From Acinetobacter lwoffii (GTDB lineage Bacteria > Pseudomonadota > Gammaproteobacteria > Pseudomonadales > Moraxellaceae), in assembly GCF_002321025.1 (NCBI RefSeq), contig NZ_DCLL01000029.1:21734-85733 (forward strand): a stretch of 64,000 bases of DNA, read 5' to 3'. How positions within the stretch are numbered: the first letter of the stretch is position 1; each line of letters begins with the position of its first letter. Shown here in pieces: positions 1 to 8,105 of this stretch. The translations under genes were made by a program, and so were the position numbers. The notes below the pieces were generated by a model. It was not told the origin of the DNA. It did no database searches and saw only the letters and a program-made list of their open reading frames with translations.

Positions 1-359
1 CGAATCAGGCAGTCTTCAACATGACGGACAATTCTTGAGGCTGTGGGCTCTGAAACCCCGTAACTCGTCGCAACGTGAAATAAGGTTCGGTATTCCCGCC
101 AATAGCTCAGACAGAGCAGAACCTGATCCTCCAGGCTTAACTTGGGCGGTCTGCCTTTGGCAGAGACATGCTTCTGCAATTGCTCAACCATCAAATAGAA
201 AGTTGACCATGAGATGCCTGTGTATCGCTTGAACTGAGGATCAGAGAGCTTGTTTGAATCGATGTATTTCATCCGCAGATTATGCACGAATGCTAAGAAA
301 TCCGGAGTGCAAATATTAACCAAAAAGAAGATCGTTTTTTGATTTATGAAAGAGATCTA
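1..359 (-). mobile_element. IS5-family insertion sequence, 5' end, runs out of the window
   Basis: Read on the minus strand, an open frame starts at ATG 270-272 and continues without a stop to base 1, giving the first ~90 residues of a transposase (starts MKYIDSNKLSDPQFK; contains LSLEDQVLLCLSYWREYRT and a helix-turn-helix-like VSEPTASRIVRHVE). This is the N-terminal part of an IS5-type (IS1031-like) transposase. The IS terminus lies near base 359 (AGAGATCTAG). About 140 bp of this end recurs, diverged and inverted, at 9484-9615. The DDE catalytic part lies outside the window, so activity cannot be judged. Confidence 0.75.
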
Positions 360-489
360 GTATCTGCTAAACCTTGCCAATCTGCTTTTAAATACCTCAA
401 ATGCATTATTTTGGCTAGAATCAAAAATTTAAATTGGTAGGTATTTGGTAGGTAGGATTCTTTTTAACTTCATTCAATACTCATATTAC

Positions 490-502
490 GGTGAGGGTCA
501 CC
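490..502. promoter_or_regulatory. 13-bp palindrome upstream of the alcohol dehydrogenase
   Basis: GGTGA-GGG-TCACC is a perfect 5-bp inverted repeat 38 bp before the chosen ATG. Just upstream (438-457) is a tandem GGTAGGTATTTGGTAGGTAGG-like repeat. One or both could be operators for the GAF-type regulator encoded at 2227-3408. No sigma-54 promoter is evident. The regulatory role is inferred from position only. Confidence 0.35.
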
Positions 503-539
503 GATAAAATAATCAATGAATGGTAGAAGGAATAACACC

Positions 540-1712
540 ATGGCTTTTAAAAATATTTCAGATCAAACTAACGGTTTTTATATTCCCTGTGTTTCACTTT
601 TTGGTCCGGGCTGTGCTAAAGAAATCGGGATCAAAGCACAAAATTTAGGCGCCAAGAAAGCACTGATTGTAACTGATGCTGGCCTGTTTAAATTTGGTGT
701 TGCAGATGATATTGCAGATTATTTGAAAGAGGCAGGTGTTGACAGTTATATTTTCCCAGGTGCGGAACCCAATCCAACTGATATTAACGTGCATCATGGA
801 GTTGAAGCTTATAATGAAAATGCCTGTGATTTTATTGTATCGTTAGGTGGGGGCTCATCACATGACTGTGCCAAAGGCATTGGTCTGGTCACTGCAGGTG
901 GCGGACATATCCGTGATTATGAAGGGATTGATAAAAGTACCGTTCCGATGACACCACTGATTGCAATCAATACCACGGCAGGGACGGCTTCGGAGATGAC
1001 ACGTTTCTGTATCATTACCAATACCGATACCCATGTGAAAATGGCGATTGTAGATTGGCGTTGCACACCACTTATTGCAATTGATGACCCTAAACTGATG
1101 TTGGCCAAACCTGCCGGCCTGACTGCGGCAACAGGGATGGATGCTCTGACACATGCGGTTGAGGCCTATGTATCTACGGCTGCTAATCCCATCACTGATG
1201 CCTGTGCAGAAAAGGCGATCACCATGATCAGTGAATGGCTCAGTCCCGCAGTGGCGAATGGGGATAATCTAGAAGCACGGGATGCCATGAGCTATGCTCA
1301 ATATCTTGCCGGAATGGCCTTTAATAACGCCTCTTTAGGATATGTGCATGCGATGGCACATCAGCTCGGAGGCTTGTACAACTTGCCGCATGGTGTTTGT
1401 AATGCAATTCTGCTCCCCCATGTTTGTGAATTTAACCTGATTGCTTGTCCTGAACGTTATGCCAAAATTGCCCAATTGATGGGGGTGAATACAGAAGGCT
1501 TAACCGTAACTGAAGCAGCTTATGAAGCGATTGGCGCCATTCGTCAGCTTTCGGCTTCAATTGGTATTCCATCTGGGCTGACGGAATTGAATGTAAAAGA
1601 AGCTGACTTGGCCATCATGGCGGAAAATGCACAAAAAGATGCCTGCATGCTGACCAATCCACGTAAAGCCAGCCATGCCCAAGTGGTAGATATTTTTAAA
1701 GCGGCGATGTAG
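540..1712 (+). CDS. iron-containing (type III) alcohol dehydrogenase
   Basis: A 390-aa group III Fe-dependent alcohol dehydrogenase, expected to oxidise primary alcohols such as ethanol to aldehydes with NAD+. The N-terminal nucleotide-binding half carries GGGSSHDCAKG near residue 103. The metal-binding half carries the family's ligands D201 and H205 (GMDALTHAVEAY), H270 (HAMAHQLGG) and H284 (NLPHG). The ATG at 540 is preferred over the ATG at 516 because AGAAGGA precedes it and the family begins with a short MAFKN-like N-terminus. A terminator follows, so it is probably monocistronic. With the aldehyde dehydrogenase at 3610 and the regulator between them it forms an alcohol-to-acid oxidation module. 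The precise substrate is not readable from sequence. Confidence 0.9.
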   Translation: MAFKNISDQTNGFYIPCVSLFGPGCAKEIGIKAQNLGAKKALIVTDAGLFKFGVADDIADYLKEAGVDSYIFPGAEPNPTDINVHHGVEAYNENACDFIVSLGGGSSHDCAKGIGLVTAGGGHIRDYEGIDKSTVPMTPLIAINTTAGTASEMTRFCIITNTDTHVKMAIVDWRCTPLIAIDDPKLMLAKPAGLTAATGMDALTHAVEAYVSTAANPITDACAEKAITMISEWLSPAVANGDNLEARDAMSYAQYLAGMAFNNASLGYVHAMAHQLGGLYNLPHGVCNAILLPHVCEFNLIACPERYAKIAQLMGVNTEGLTVTEAAYEAIGAIRQLSASIGIPSGLTELNVKEADLAIMAENAQKDACMLTNPRKASHAQVVDIFKAAM

Positions 1713-1719
1713 TGCCTCA

Positions 1720-1757
1720 ATGTAAGTCTTCTCTCCAAGCATCTGACTTACATTTTT
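1720..1757 (+). terminator. intrinsic terminator of the alcohol dehydrogenase gene
   Basis: ATGTAAGTC (1720-1728) pairs with GACTTACAT (1745-1753), a 9-bp stem with a 16-nt loop followed by TTTTT, beginning 8 bp after the stop codon. Confidence 0.7.
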
Positions 1758-1890
1758 AACAGCCCCTGTTTCACTTCCTGAGGAAGTGTGCCAAGAGCAG
1801 ACATGCATTTTCCTGTTCCTGGCTGATCCTTTTGCCTTCATAAGAGGATAAAAGCGGGGGGTGTTTCTTTTTTATGAAGTCCCCTTCATT

Positions 1891-2100
1891 ATGAATATCG
1901 ACATTAATCCCATGGTAGAAAAATGCCACGATTTTTTTAGCCCGTCCCAGCCAGAAAAAATTTCCCGTCGTATGATCTTAATATCATATTTAATCTCTGA
2001 GGAATAAACTGCGCGTCCTTCAAATGACATGAAGGTGAGCGTAGCTGATTTTGATGAAGAGCATCCCATCAAGCGGCTGGTCAAACTGGGTAGCCACTGA
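1891..2100 (+). pseudogene. interrupted small open frame of unknown function
   Basis: From ATG 1891 a frame runs 38 codons to TAA (2005-2007) and then continues open in the same frame to TGA 2098-2100. The residues after the stop (e.g. DMKVSVADFDEEHPIKRLVK) look protein-like. It could be a ~69-aa gene with one nonsense mutation, or chance. I do not recognise the family. There is no strong ribosome binding site. It lies in the 514-bp gap between the alcohol dehydrogenase and its convergent regulator; nothing else is seen there apart from the terminator. Confidence 0.3.
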
Positions 2101-2226
2101 TAAAAATTTTAGGATCAGGTTCAGTCTAAATTAATAAGCAAACCCACAGTAAGCAAGGATAATACTTAATATTCCAGAATTTTCCTATTTTAACTGTTTA
2201 GCTTTGTACCGATAGTTACATCAGCT

Positions 2227-3408
2227 TTAAAGATTTTTATATTTTAACAGAGTCTGATGAACGGGATGGTTTTTGGGCATCAGTTCAATCAGGCGTTCTA
2301 CAGCATCAATCGCTTCAGGAAAATGTGCCACATGTTTCAGCAAGACATCGGTTTCATTAGCCTTGAAAATGGCATCGCTCAGGCGTGATTCCAGACAATC
2401 TCTCCAGGCACATAGAAATGGACTTTCTGTTTTGGCCAGAAATACGCCGGTACATAACTTCAAGGCTGAATCGATATACCCAGCATCTAAAGATTGCTCT
2501 GTCATTAAAAAATCAGCCTCTACATGCGCCAATAAACGATAGGGTCTGGACCCCAGCATACCACCTAATACATCGCGTAACTGTGACATTTCTGCTTTTA
2601 AAGTACCCATACTGACCTTGCGCTCGCCATATAAGGCTTGATGCAAGGTATCTAGACTCAGACCCTGCGGACATAAGGCTAGAATGGTCAGAATTTCAAT
2701 CTGTCGAGGAGTCAGAACCAGCATCTTGCCATTAAACAGCACTTGAGGTAATGAAAAAGCCCGAATAAACAGGCGCTGCTTCTGGCATTCTAGTAGAGCC
2801 GACTGGATAATCGTAGCACAGCGCTCCGCAGCTAGTAGTGCTAAACTGTTATGCTTTGGCCAGGTAGTCGACAGATCAATGACACCTAAGACCTGTTTTG
2901 AATAGGGATCAATAATCGGGGCAGCGTAACAAACCCAATCATGAATGGAGGACATGTAATGTTCACTGGAAAAGACACAGCTGGATTGTTGAGTTTTTAA
3001 GGATAATGCCAATGCATTGGTTCCGACTAGCTCTTCGCGCCATTGCCCACCTTCAATAAAATGTACACTTTCTGCGGCACTTTGCATTTGTGGGCTAGAA
3101 GCTGCCCAAATGATGGTGCTGCCGATATCTCCGACCGCCAGCACCATAGAAGATTGCTCGGCAATATGTTTTAAATCCTGAGCACAATGTTGCAGGGCTT
3201 GGGCTAAAGTTGAGGAAGAAGTGGTCTTTTTTAAATCCGTCAGCGGTGCTGCTAAACGATTCTTCGGGATTTCAGCCGAGGATGAACGTTGCCAGGAGCT
3301 GGCAATACTCTGTCCTAGCTGTTCTGCATGTAAGGGAGACAAACTGCTGTTTTGCCGAAGCTGATCAGTATTGTGCCTTTTTTCCATCAAATCTTGTTTT
3401 GTCATCAT
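2227..3408 (-). CDS. AcoR-like GAF-domain transcriptional regulator without an AAA+ domain
   Basis: A 393-aa protein resembling the sensory N-terminus of AcoR-type activators. It has an N-terminal helical segment with SWQRS, then a GAF domain (~75-205; includes EELVGTNALALSL and PIIDPYSKQVLGVIDLS, hallmarks of AcoR-like sensors). A C-terminal region (~225-300; LTPRQIEILTILALCPQGLS) reads like a DNA-binding winged-helix domain. There is no Walker A GESGTGKE and no Fis-type C-terminus, so it should not act through sigma-54. It is divergent from the aldehyde dehydrogenase at 3610 and convergent with the alcohol dehydrogenase, so it likely activates both in response to alcohol or aldehyde. The first two codons are ATG ATG; the exact start is ambiguous by one residue. 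Confidence 0.75.
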   Translation of the reverse strand: MMTKQDLMEKRHNTDQLRQNSSLSPLHAEQLGQSIASSWQRSSSAEIPKNRLAAPLTDLKKTTSSSTLAQALQHCAQDLKHIAEQSSMVLAVGDIGSTIIWAASSPQMQSAAESVHFIEGGQWREELVGTNALALSLKTQQSSCVFSSEHYMSSIHDWVCYAAPIIDPYSKQVLGVIDLSTTWPKHNSLALLAAERCATIIQSALLECQKQRLFIRAFSLPQVLFNGKMLVLTPRQIEILTILALCPQGLSLDTLHQALYGERKVSMGTLKAEMSQLRDVLGGMLGSRPYRLLAHVEADFLMTEQSLDAGYIDSALKLCTGVFLAKTESPFLCAWRDCLESRLSDAIFKANETDVLLKHVAHFPEAIDAVERLIELMPKNHPVHQTLLKYKNL

Positions 3409-3509
3409 TCCTTATTCTCACAACAATTCATGATTTACATCCGCTGTAATCGTTATTTTTTTAAAATGGATGAAAATATCGTGAACATGCTAGCTCCAAC
3501 CTTTTTCCA

Positions 3510-3560
3510 ACCTTATACCAGTTATATTAATCAAATAAGGTGCAGAAGTACCTTATACCA
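3510..3560. promoter_or_regulatory. repeated CCTTATACCA motif in the divergent promoter region
   Basis: CCTTATACCA occurs at about 3510-3519 and again at about 3551-3560, with an intervening AAATAAGGTG roughly inverted to it. They lie in the 200-bp gap between the GAF regulator and the aldehyde dehydrogenase, about 50-100 bp upstream of the latter's ATG. This position suits an activator binding site. Function is inferred. Confidence 0.4.
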
Positions 3561-3609
3561 AAGCTGTAGAAGCGGTTTTGCCATACGAAAATAAGCAAAG
3601 GAAATAAAT

Positions 3610-5121
3610 ATGCGTTACGTCGATCCTAATCAACCTGATTCAAAAGTTCATTTTAAAGCACAATACGAGAATTTTATTGGCGGCGAATGGGTCGCTCCGG
3701 TCAAAGGTGAATACTTTGACAACATCTCTCCGGTAGATGGCAAAGTCTTTACCAAGGTTCCGCGTTCTTCTGTAGAAGACATTGAATTGGCCCTGGATGC
3801 AGCGCACAAAGCCAAAGAACAATGGAACAGAGCATCGCCGACCACCCGCTCCAATATTCTGTTGAAAATTGCAGATCGTCTGGAACAAAATCTGGAACTG
3901 CTGGCAGTAGCAGAAACCTGGGATAACGGCAAACCGATCCGTGAAACGCTGGCTGCCGATATTCCGCTGGCTATTGACCATTTCCGTTATTTTGCCGGCT
4001 GTATTCGTGCGCAGGAAGGCGGCATTTCCGAAATTGATGAAGATACGATTGCTTATCATTTTCATGAGTCGTTGGGCGTCGTGGGTCAGATTATCCCGTG
4101 GAACTTTCCGATTCTGATGGCTGCCTGGAAACTGGCACCTGCCCTAGCTGCGGGCAACTGCATTGTGTTGAAACCTGCAGAACAGACTCCGGTCAGCATT
4201 CTGGTGCTGGCTGAACTGATTCAGGATATTTTGCCACCGGGTGTCCTGAATATCGTCAATGGTTATGGGGTTGAAGTCGGTCGCCCGCTAGCCACCAACC
4301 CACGCATTGCCAAGATTGCCTTTACCGGTTCTACCGCCGTCGGTCAGATGATCATGCAATATGCCACCGAAAATATTATTCCGGTGACGCTGGAACTGGG
4401 GGGTAAATCACCGAATCTGTTCTTTGCCGACATCATGGATCAGGAAGACGATTATCTGGACAAAGCGCTGGAAGGTTTTGCCATGTTTGCCCTGAACCAG
4501 GGTGAAATCTGCACCTGTCCATCGCGTGCGCTGATCCAGGAAAGTATTGCTGACGAATTTCTGGCGCGTGCCGTTGAACGGGTGAAACGGATTAAAACCG
4601 GGCATCCGCTGGATACTGACACCATGATTGGCGCGCAAGCCTCACAGGAACAGCAGGACAAGATTCTGGGCTGTATTGCCACTGGTCGTGAAGAAGGCGC
4701 ACAGATCCTGACTGGTGGTGAAGCACGTCAGGAAGTGGGTCAAGGTTTCTATATTGAACCGACCATCTTTAAAGGCACCAATGACATGAAGACCTTCCAG
4801 GATGAAATCTTCGGGCCTGTATTGGCTGTGACCACCTTTAAAGACTTTGATGATGCGATCAAGATCGCCAACGATACGATTTACGGACTCGGTGCCGGGG
4901 TCTGGTCACGCTCAGCGCATATTTCCTACCGTGCTGGCCGTGCCATTCAGGCCGGTCGGGTCTGGACCAACTGTTATCACATCTACCCTGCGCATGCGGC
5001 TTTCGGTGGCTATAAAAAATCCGGCATTGGTCGTGAGAATCACAGAATGATGCTGGATCATTATCAACAAACCAAAAATCTGTTAGTGAGCTATTCGACC
5101 AAACCAGCCGGGTTCTTTTAA
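3610..5121 (+). CDS. NAD+-dependent aldehyde dehydrogenase (AldB/ExaC type)
   Basis: A full-length 503-aa aldehyde dehydrogenase that oxidises aldehydes, probably acetaldehyde, to the acid. It has the cofactor-binding segment IIPWNFPILMAAWKLAPAL, the Rossmann loop FTGSTAVGQ, the general base E262 in LELGGKSP and the catalytic nucleophile C301 in NQGEICTCPSR. The C-terminus with YHIYPAHAAFGGYKKSGIGRE is typical of the bacterial acetaldehyde dehydrogenases AcoD, AldB and ExaC. The start ATG follows AAAGGAAATAA. GC content is visibly higher than the plasmid core, as in the lipid block further right. Together with the alcohol dehydrogenase at 540 it would convert alcohol to acetate. Confidence 0.93.
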   Translation: MRYVDPNQPDSKVHFKAQYENFIGGEWVAPVKGEYFDNISPVDGKVFTKVPRSSVEDIELALDAAHKAKEQWNRASPTTRSNILLKIADRLEQNLELLAVAETWDNGKPIRETLAADIPLAIDHFRYFAGCIRAQEGGISEIDEDTIAYHFHESLGVVGQIIPWNFPILMAAWKLAPALAAGNCIVLKPAEQTPVSILVLAELIQDILPPGVLNIVNGYGVEVGRPLATNPRIAKIAFTGSTAVGQMIMQYATENIIPVTLELGGKSPNLFFADIMDQEDDYLDKALEGFAMFALNQGEICTCPSRALIQESIADEFLARAVERVKRIKTGHPLDTDTMIGAQASQEQQDKILGCIATGREEGAQILTGGEARQEVGQGFYIEPTIFKGTNDMKTFQDEIFGPVLAVTTFKDFDDAIKIANDTIYGLGAGVWSRSAHISYRAGRAIQAGRVWTNCYHIYPAHAAFGGYKKSGIGRENHRMMLDHYQQTKNLLVSYSTKPAGFF

Positions 5122-5130
5122 GAAGTGAAA

Positions 5131-5166
5131 TACATTCAAAGCGAACTTCGGTTCGCTTTGAATGTA
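5131..5166 (+). terminator. 16-bp perfect hairpin with TTCG tetraloop after the aldehyde dehydrogenase
   Basis: TACATTCAAAGCGAAC (5131-5146) and GTTCGCTTTGAATGTA (5151-5166) are perfect complements around the stable loop TTCG, starting 9 bp after the stop codon. There is no T-run after it, so it may act as an mRNA 3'-end stabiliser or rho-assisted terminator rather than a classic intrinsic one. Confidence 0.7.
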
Positions 5167-5298
5167 TGGTAGCTAGCTTTCACAAAATATCAGCAACATC
5201 TTCAAGCTGCGGCCAATTCAAATAAAGTTTTTAGTCTATAAACACTTTTTTTAAAGGAAAGAGCATCACCTCAAATTTCTATTTGCAATAGTGTCATT

Positions 5299-5868
5299 TC
5301 AAGATAATTTCACTCTATAAAGATTTCGCCACATTCTCCAGCCATTGAGTGCCAGAAGAATAAAAATAAAATAAAGCACGGCGGTTAAATACAATGACTT
5401 ATAGCTATACATGCCGACATAAATCACATCTAACACACACCATAATCCCCAGCTTTCAATATATTTTTTTGCCGCCCAATAACTTGCCACCAAGCTAAAA
5501 GAAGCCAACATGGAATCCAACCAAGGGAGTGATGCTGTGGTGAAATGAGCAAATAAGGCGCCAATCACCAGACCGGCGACAATACCCACAATCAGGCTAT
5601 ATACCCAGATTTTTTTATTCAAATAGCCAATCTGCACGGTGATAGCCTGGTCATGATTTTTCTTCGACCAGCTATACCAGCCATACAGTTGCATCAAGAT
5701 AAATACGGCTTGTAATGCTGCGTCTGCAAATAAATTGACACGATAAAAAATAATCATATATAAAAATACAGCGACAATATTCACCAACCAGCAGACTTTA
5801 TATTGTTTGGAGGTCAGCCAGACACCTAAAACGTTTAAAATGAACGCTGCAATTTCTATATTTTCCAT
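5299..5868 (-). CDS. pnuC: PnuC-family vitamin precursor permease
   Basis: A 189-aa polytopic inner-membrane protein of the PnuC family, which carries nicotinamide riboside, or thiamine in the PnuT subgroup, by facilitated diffusion driven by intracellular phosphorylation. Six to seven hydrophobic segments are visible, and the family motif LYGWYSWSKK lies near residue 65. It is the last gene of a minus-strand operon, 28 bp after the TonB-dependent receptor, with a kinase gene at the operon's start. That arrangement fits outer-membrane uptake, inner-membrane permeation and trapping by phosphorylation. The substrate (nicotinamide riboside, thiamine or another riboside) cannot be assigned, and no TPP riboswitch was seen. 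Confidence 0.8.
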   Translation of the reverse strand: MENIEIAAFILNVLGVWLTSKQYKVCWLVNIVAVFLYMIIFYRVNLFADAALQAVFILMQLYGWYSWSKKNHDQAITVQIGYLNKKIWVYSLIVGIVAGLVIGALFAHFTTASLPWLDSMLASFSLVASYWAAKKYIESWGLWCVLDVIYVGMYSYKSLYLTAVLYFIFILLALNGWRMWRNLYRVKLS

Positions 5869-5896
5869 AGCAATATAACCTGATTAAGCAGCCAAT

Positions 5897-8065
5897 TTAG
5901 AAGTTCAGATTGAATGACAAGGTTGCTGTACGCGGCGAACCCAAGAATAAATAATCATCACCCAAAAATTCACCTGCATCACGCCAGTATTTCTTGTTGA
6001 ACAGATTATAAATATTCAAGCGCAGCAATGCATCGGTCGTATTTAGCTTAAATTGATAGGCAGCGCCTAAATCAACCACACTATAACCTGCAACTTTCGC
6101 AGCACCCTCTTTGTTGGCATATTTGCTGGAACTGTATTGACCACCTGCCAGAACAGTGAAACCTGCAATGCTCGGTACGTTATAGCGAAGATGTGTTGCG
6201 AAACGAGCTTTTGGCACGTTTTGCGCCTGATGATTACCATATTCAACCGCTTCCACATTTTCTAAACGGGCTTTGGTCAAGGCTAAAGATGAAGTTAAGG
6301 CCAGATGGTCGGTTAATGCACCATTCAGTCCTAATTCCAGGCCCTGACTATGCTGTTCGCCTTCCGCAATAAAATAGCGAAGTCCTGAAATCGGCTTGCT
6401 ATATTGATTGTCCTGACGTAAATCAAAAACGGCTGCAGTCAACAGGAAATCATGGATCTGTTGTTTGAAACCAATTTCATATTGCTCTGAATAGATCGGT
6501 GCTAGAGTTTCAGCCGCATTCTCTGCAAACCAAGGCGCTGTTTTTCCATCTGACAGGCCTTTAGCATACGAGGCATAGACGGTAGTCGATTCCAAGGGGC
6601 TATAGCTGATCGCAAATTGCGGTAAAAATTTGCCTAAATCAGTATCGCGGACTTTTACCCGATCTGCATCATATGCTTGTTCATCAAGCTCGATCCATTT
6701 TCCGCCAATCAAAGTGGTCCAATGTTCATTCCATTCAATACGGTCTAATGCTGTAAATGCAGTTTGTTTACTTTTAAGTGCTTGATATTTTGGTCCAGCA
6801 TTCGCTGTTACTGGGGAAAAATCTATGGTTTCTGTATAAATATTACCTACACCAATCCATTCATTGACACCAGCAAAACGATCTCGCGATTTATTGGTTT
6901 GTGTAATATCAAAATTTAGATAATGTTGCGCCCAATTGGTATCAATCACCCCATCTAGTTTGACTTTAAATTGGTTGGTTTTAAAGGTTTCATCTGGATT
7001 ACGAAAATCATAAATATCGTAATGACCATTCGCATCAAAGGTGTTGCCCAAGCCACTATATTCACATAACGTGGCATAACATCCCCAAGCAAATGTCGAA
7101 TAATCATCAACCTTGGATTTACTGTGGGCTGCGACGAGTCCCAAGTTCCAGTCATCATTCAATGCATAGCTATATTTTAAACTGCTATTCAGACTATCGA
7201 TCGTGACCGGTTTGCCCCAAGTCTGATAACCCAGCAATCGGTCCCATTTCACATTTTCTGGGACTTTACCATCCAGTAATTGATAACCTGGCACTGATTT
7301 TTGTTCGGAACGCTGTGCTTCAAGATCAAATTCTAATTTGGATTGCTCAGATGTTTTCCAATCTAAGGTCAATGCCGCTAGATAGCGTTCACCATCGACA
7401 TGATCGACATAAGACTCCATCTGTTCATTCACCAGATTGATGCGATATCCGAATTGTTGCTCATCACCCCAAAAACCACCGAGATCAGTTGCCACTGAAA
7501 ACTGGCCGTGTTGATCGGCCGAGAATGTCAGTGCCTGAATATCTTTCGGTCGCTTGGTGACATAATTCACAACCCCACCCGGGGTCGACATCCCACTTTG
7601 AATCGCGGACATGCCTTTTAAAATTTCCACACGTTCTTTATTTTCAAGTGCGACGTTTTGTTCACCACGAATCACATTGCCATTAATGAGGTAGCTAGAT
7701 GCCAAATCCAGTGCAAAGCCACGCGAGACAAAGTTTGGATAATAGCCAATTGCAGCATAGCCCTCACCGATGGCTGCATCATTTTTTATAACATCGCTCA
7801 GCACACGAGCATGTTGTTCAGCAATGAGATCAGCAGTCAAAATAGAGACCGATGCAGGTATTTTTTGCAGACTGTCCGTAGCAAATCCCTCAACATTCAC
7901 TTTAGCACTCGAGTAAGGAATGCTTTGATCGGCTGTGATAACAATCGTGTCAAGCTTTTGAACATCGTCTTCAGCATAAGTCAGCGGGACTAAACACAGC
8001 TGCGACAGAATGATCATATTTAAAGATCGGATTAATACATTCTGTTTGAGTTGACGAGTGTTCAT
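5897..8065 (-). CDS. TonB-dependent outer-membrane receptor
   Basis: A ~722-aa TonB-dependent receptor for high-affinity import across the outer membrane. The ATG at 8065 is chosen: it gives a hydrophobic signal peptide (SLNMIILSQLCLVPLTYA) ending at ~A31, and AAGG precedes it. An upstream in-frame ATG at 8137 would overlap the kinase gene. The plug domain follows (e.g. SVSILTADLIAEQHARVLSD, ERVEILKGMSAIQSG, TPGGVVNYVTKRP), then the beta-barrel, ending in the aromatic-terminated strand TATLSFNLNF. The plug resembles siderophore-type receptors, but the partnership with a PnuC permease and a kinase suggests a vitamin or nucleoside-like ligand. Confidence 0.9.
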   Translation of the reverse strand: MNTRQLKQNVLIRSLNMIILSQLCLVPLTYAEDDVQKLDTIVITADQSIPYSSAKVNVEGFATDSLQKIPASVSILTADLIAEQHARVLSDVIKNDAAIGEGYAAIGYYPNFVSRGFALDLASSYLINGNVIRGEQNVALENKERVEILKGMSAIQSGMSTPGGVVNYVTKRPKDIQALTFSADQHGQFSVATDLGGFWGDEQQFGYRINLVNEQMESYVDHVDGERYLAALTLDWKTSEQSKLEFDLEAQRSEQKSVPGYQLLDGKVPENVKWDRLLGYQTWGKPVTIDSLNSSLKYSYALNDDWNLGLVAAHSKSKVDDYSTFAWGCYATLCEYSGLGNTFDANGHYDIYDFRNPDETFKTNQFKVKLDGVIDTNWAQHYLNFDITQTNKSRDRFAGVNEWIGVGNIYTETIDFSPVTANAGPKYQALKSKQTAFTALDRIEWNEHWTTLIGGKWIELDEQAYDADRVKVRDTDLGKFLPQFAISYSPLESTTVYASYAKGLSDGKTAPWFAENAAETLAPIYSEQYEIGFKQQIHDFLLTAAVFDLRQDNQYSKPISGLRYFIAEGEQHSQGLELGLNGALTDHLALTSSLALTKARLENVEAVEYGNHQAQNVPKARFATHLRYNVPSIAGFTVLAGGQYSSSKYANKEGAAKVAGYSVVDLGAAYQFKLNTTDALLRLNIYNLFNKKYWRDAGEFLGDDYLFLGSPRTATLSFNLNF

Positions 8066-8105
8066 ACGAAACCTTATGTCTGTGAAGTGGGTGATGATGC
8101 TGGGT

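Noticed and set aside
1557..1841. Numerous antisense open frames inside long genes, for example opposite the alcohol dehydrogenase, the photolyase and brxC
   Set aside because: They are shadows of well-supported genes on the other strand and lack starts or domains.
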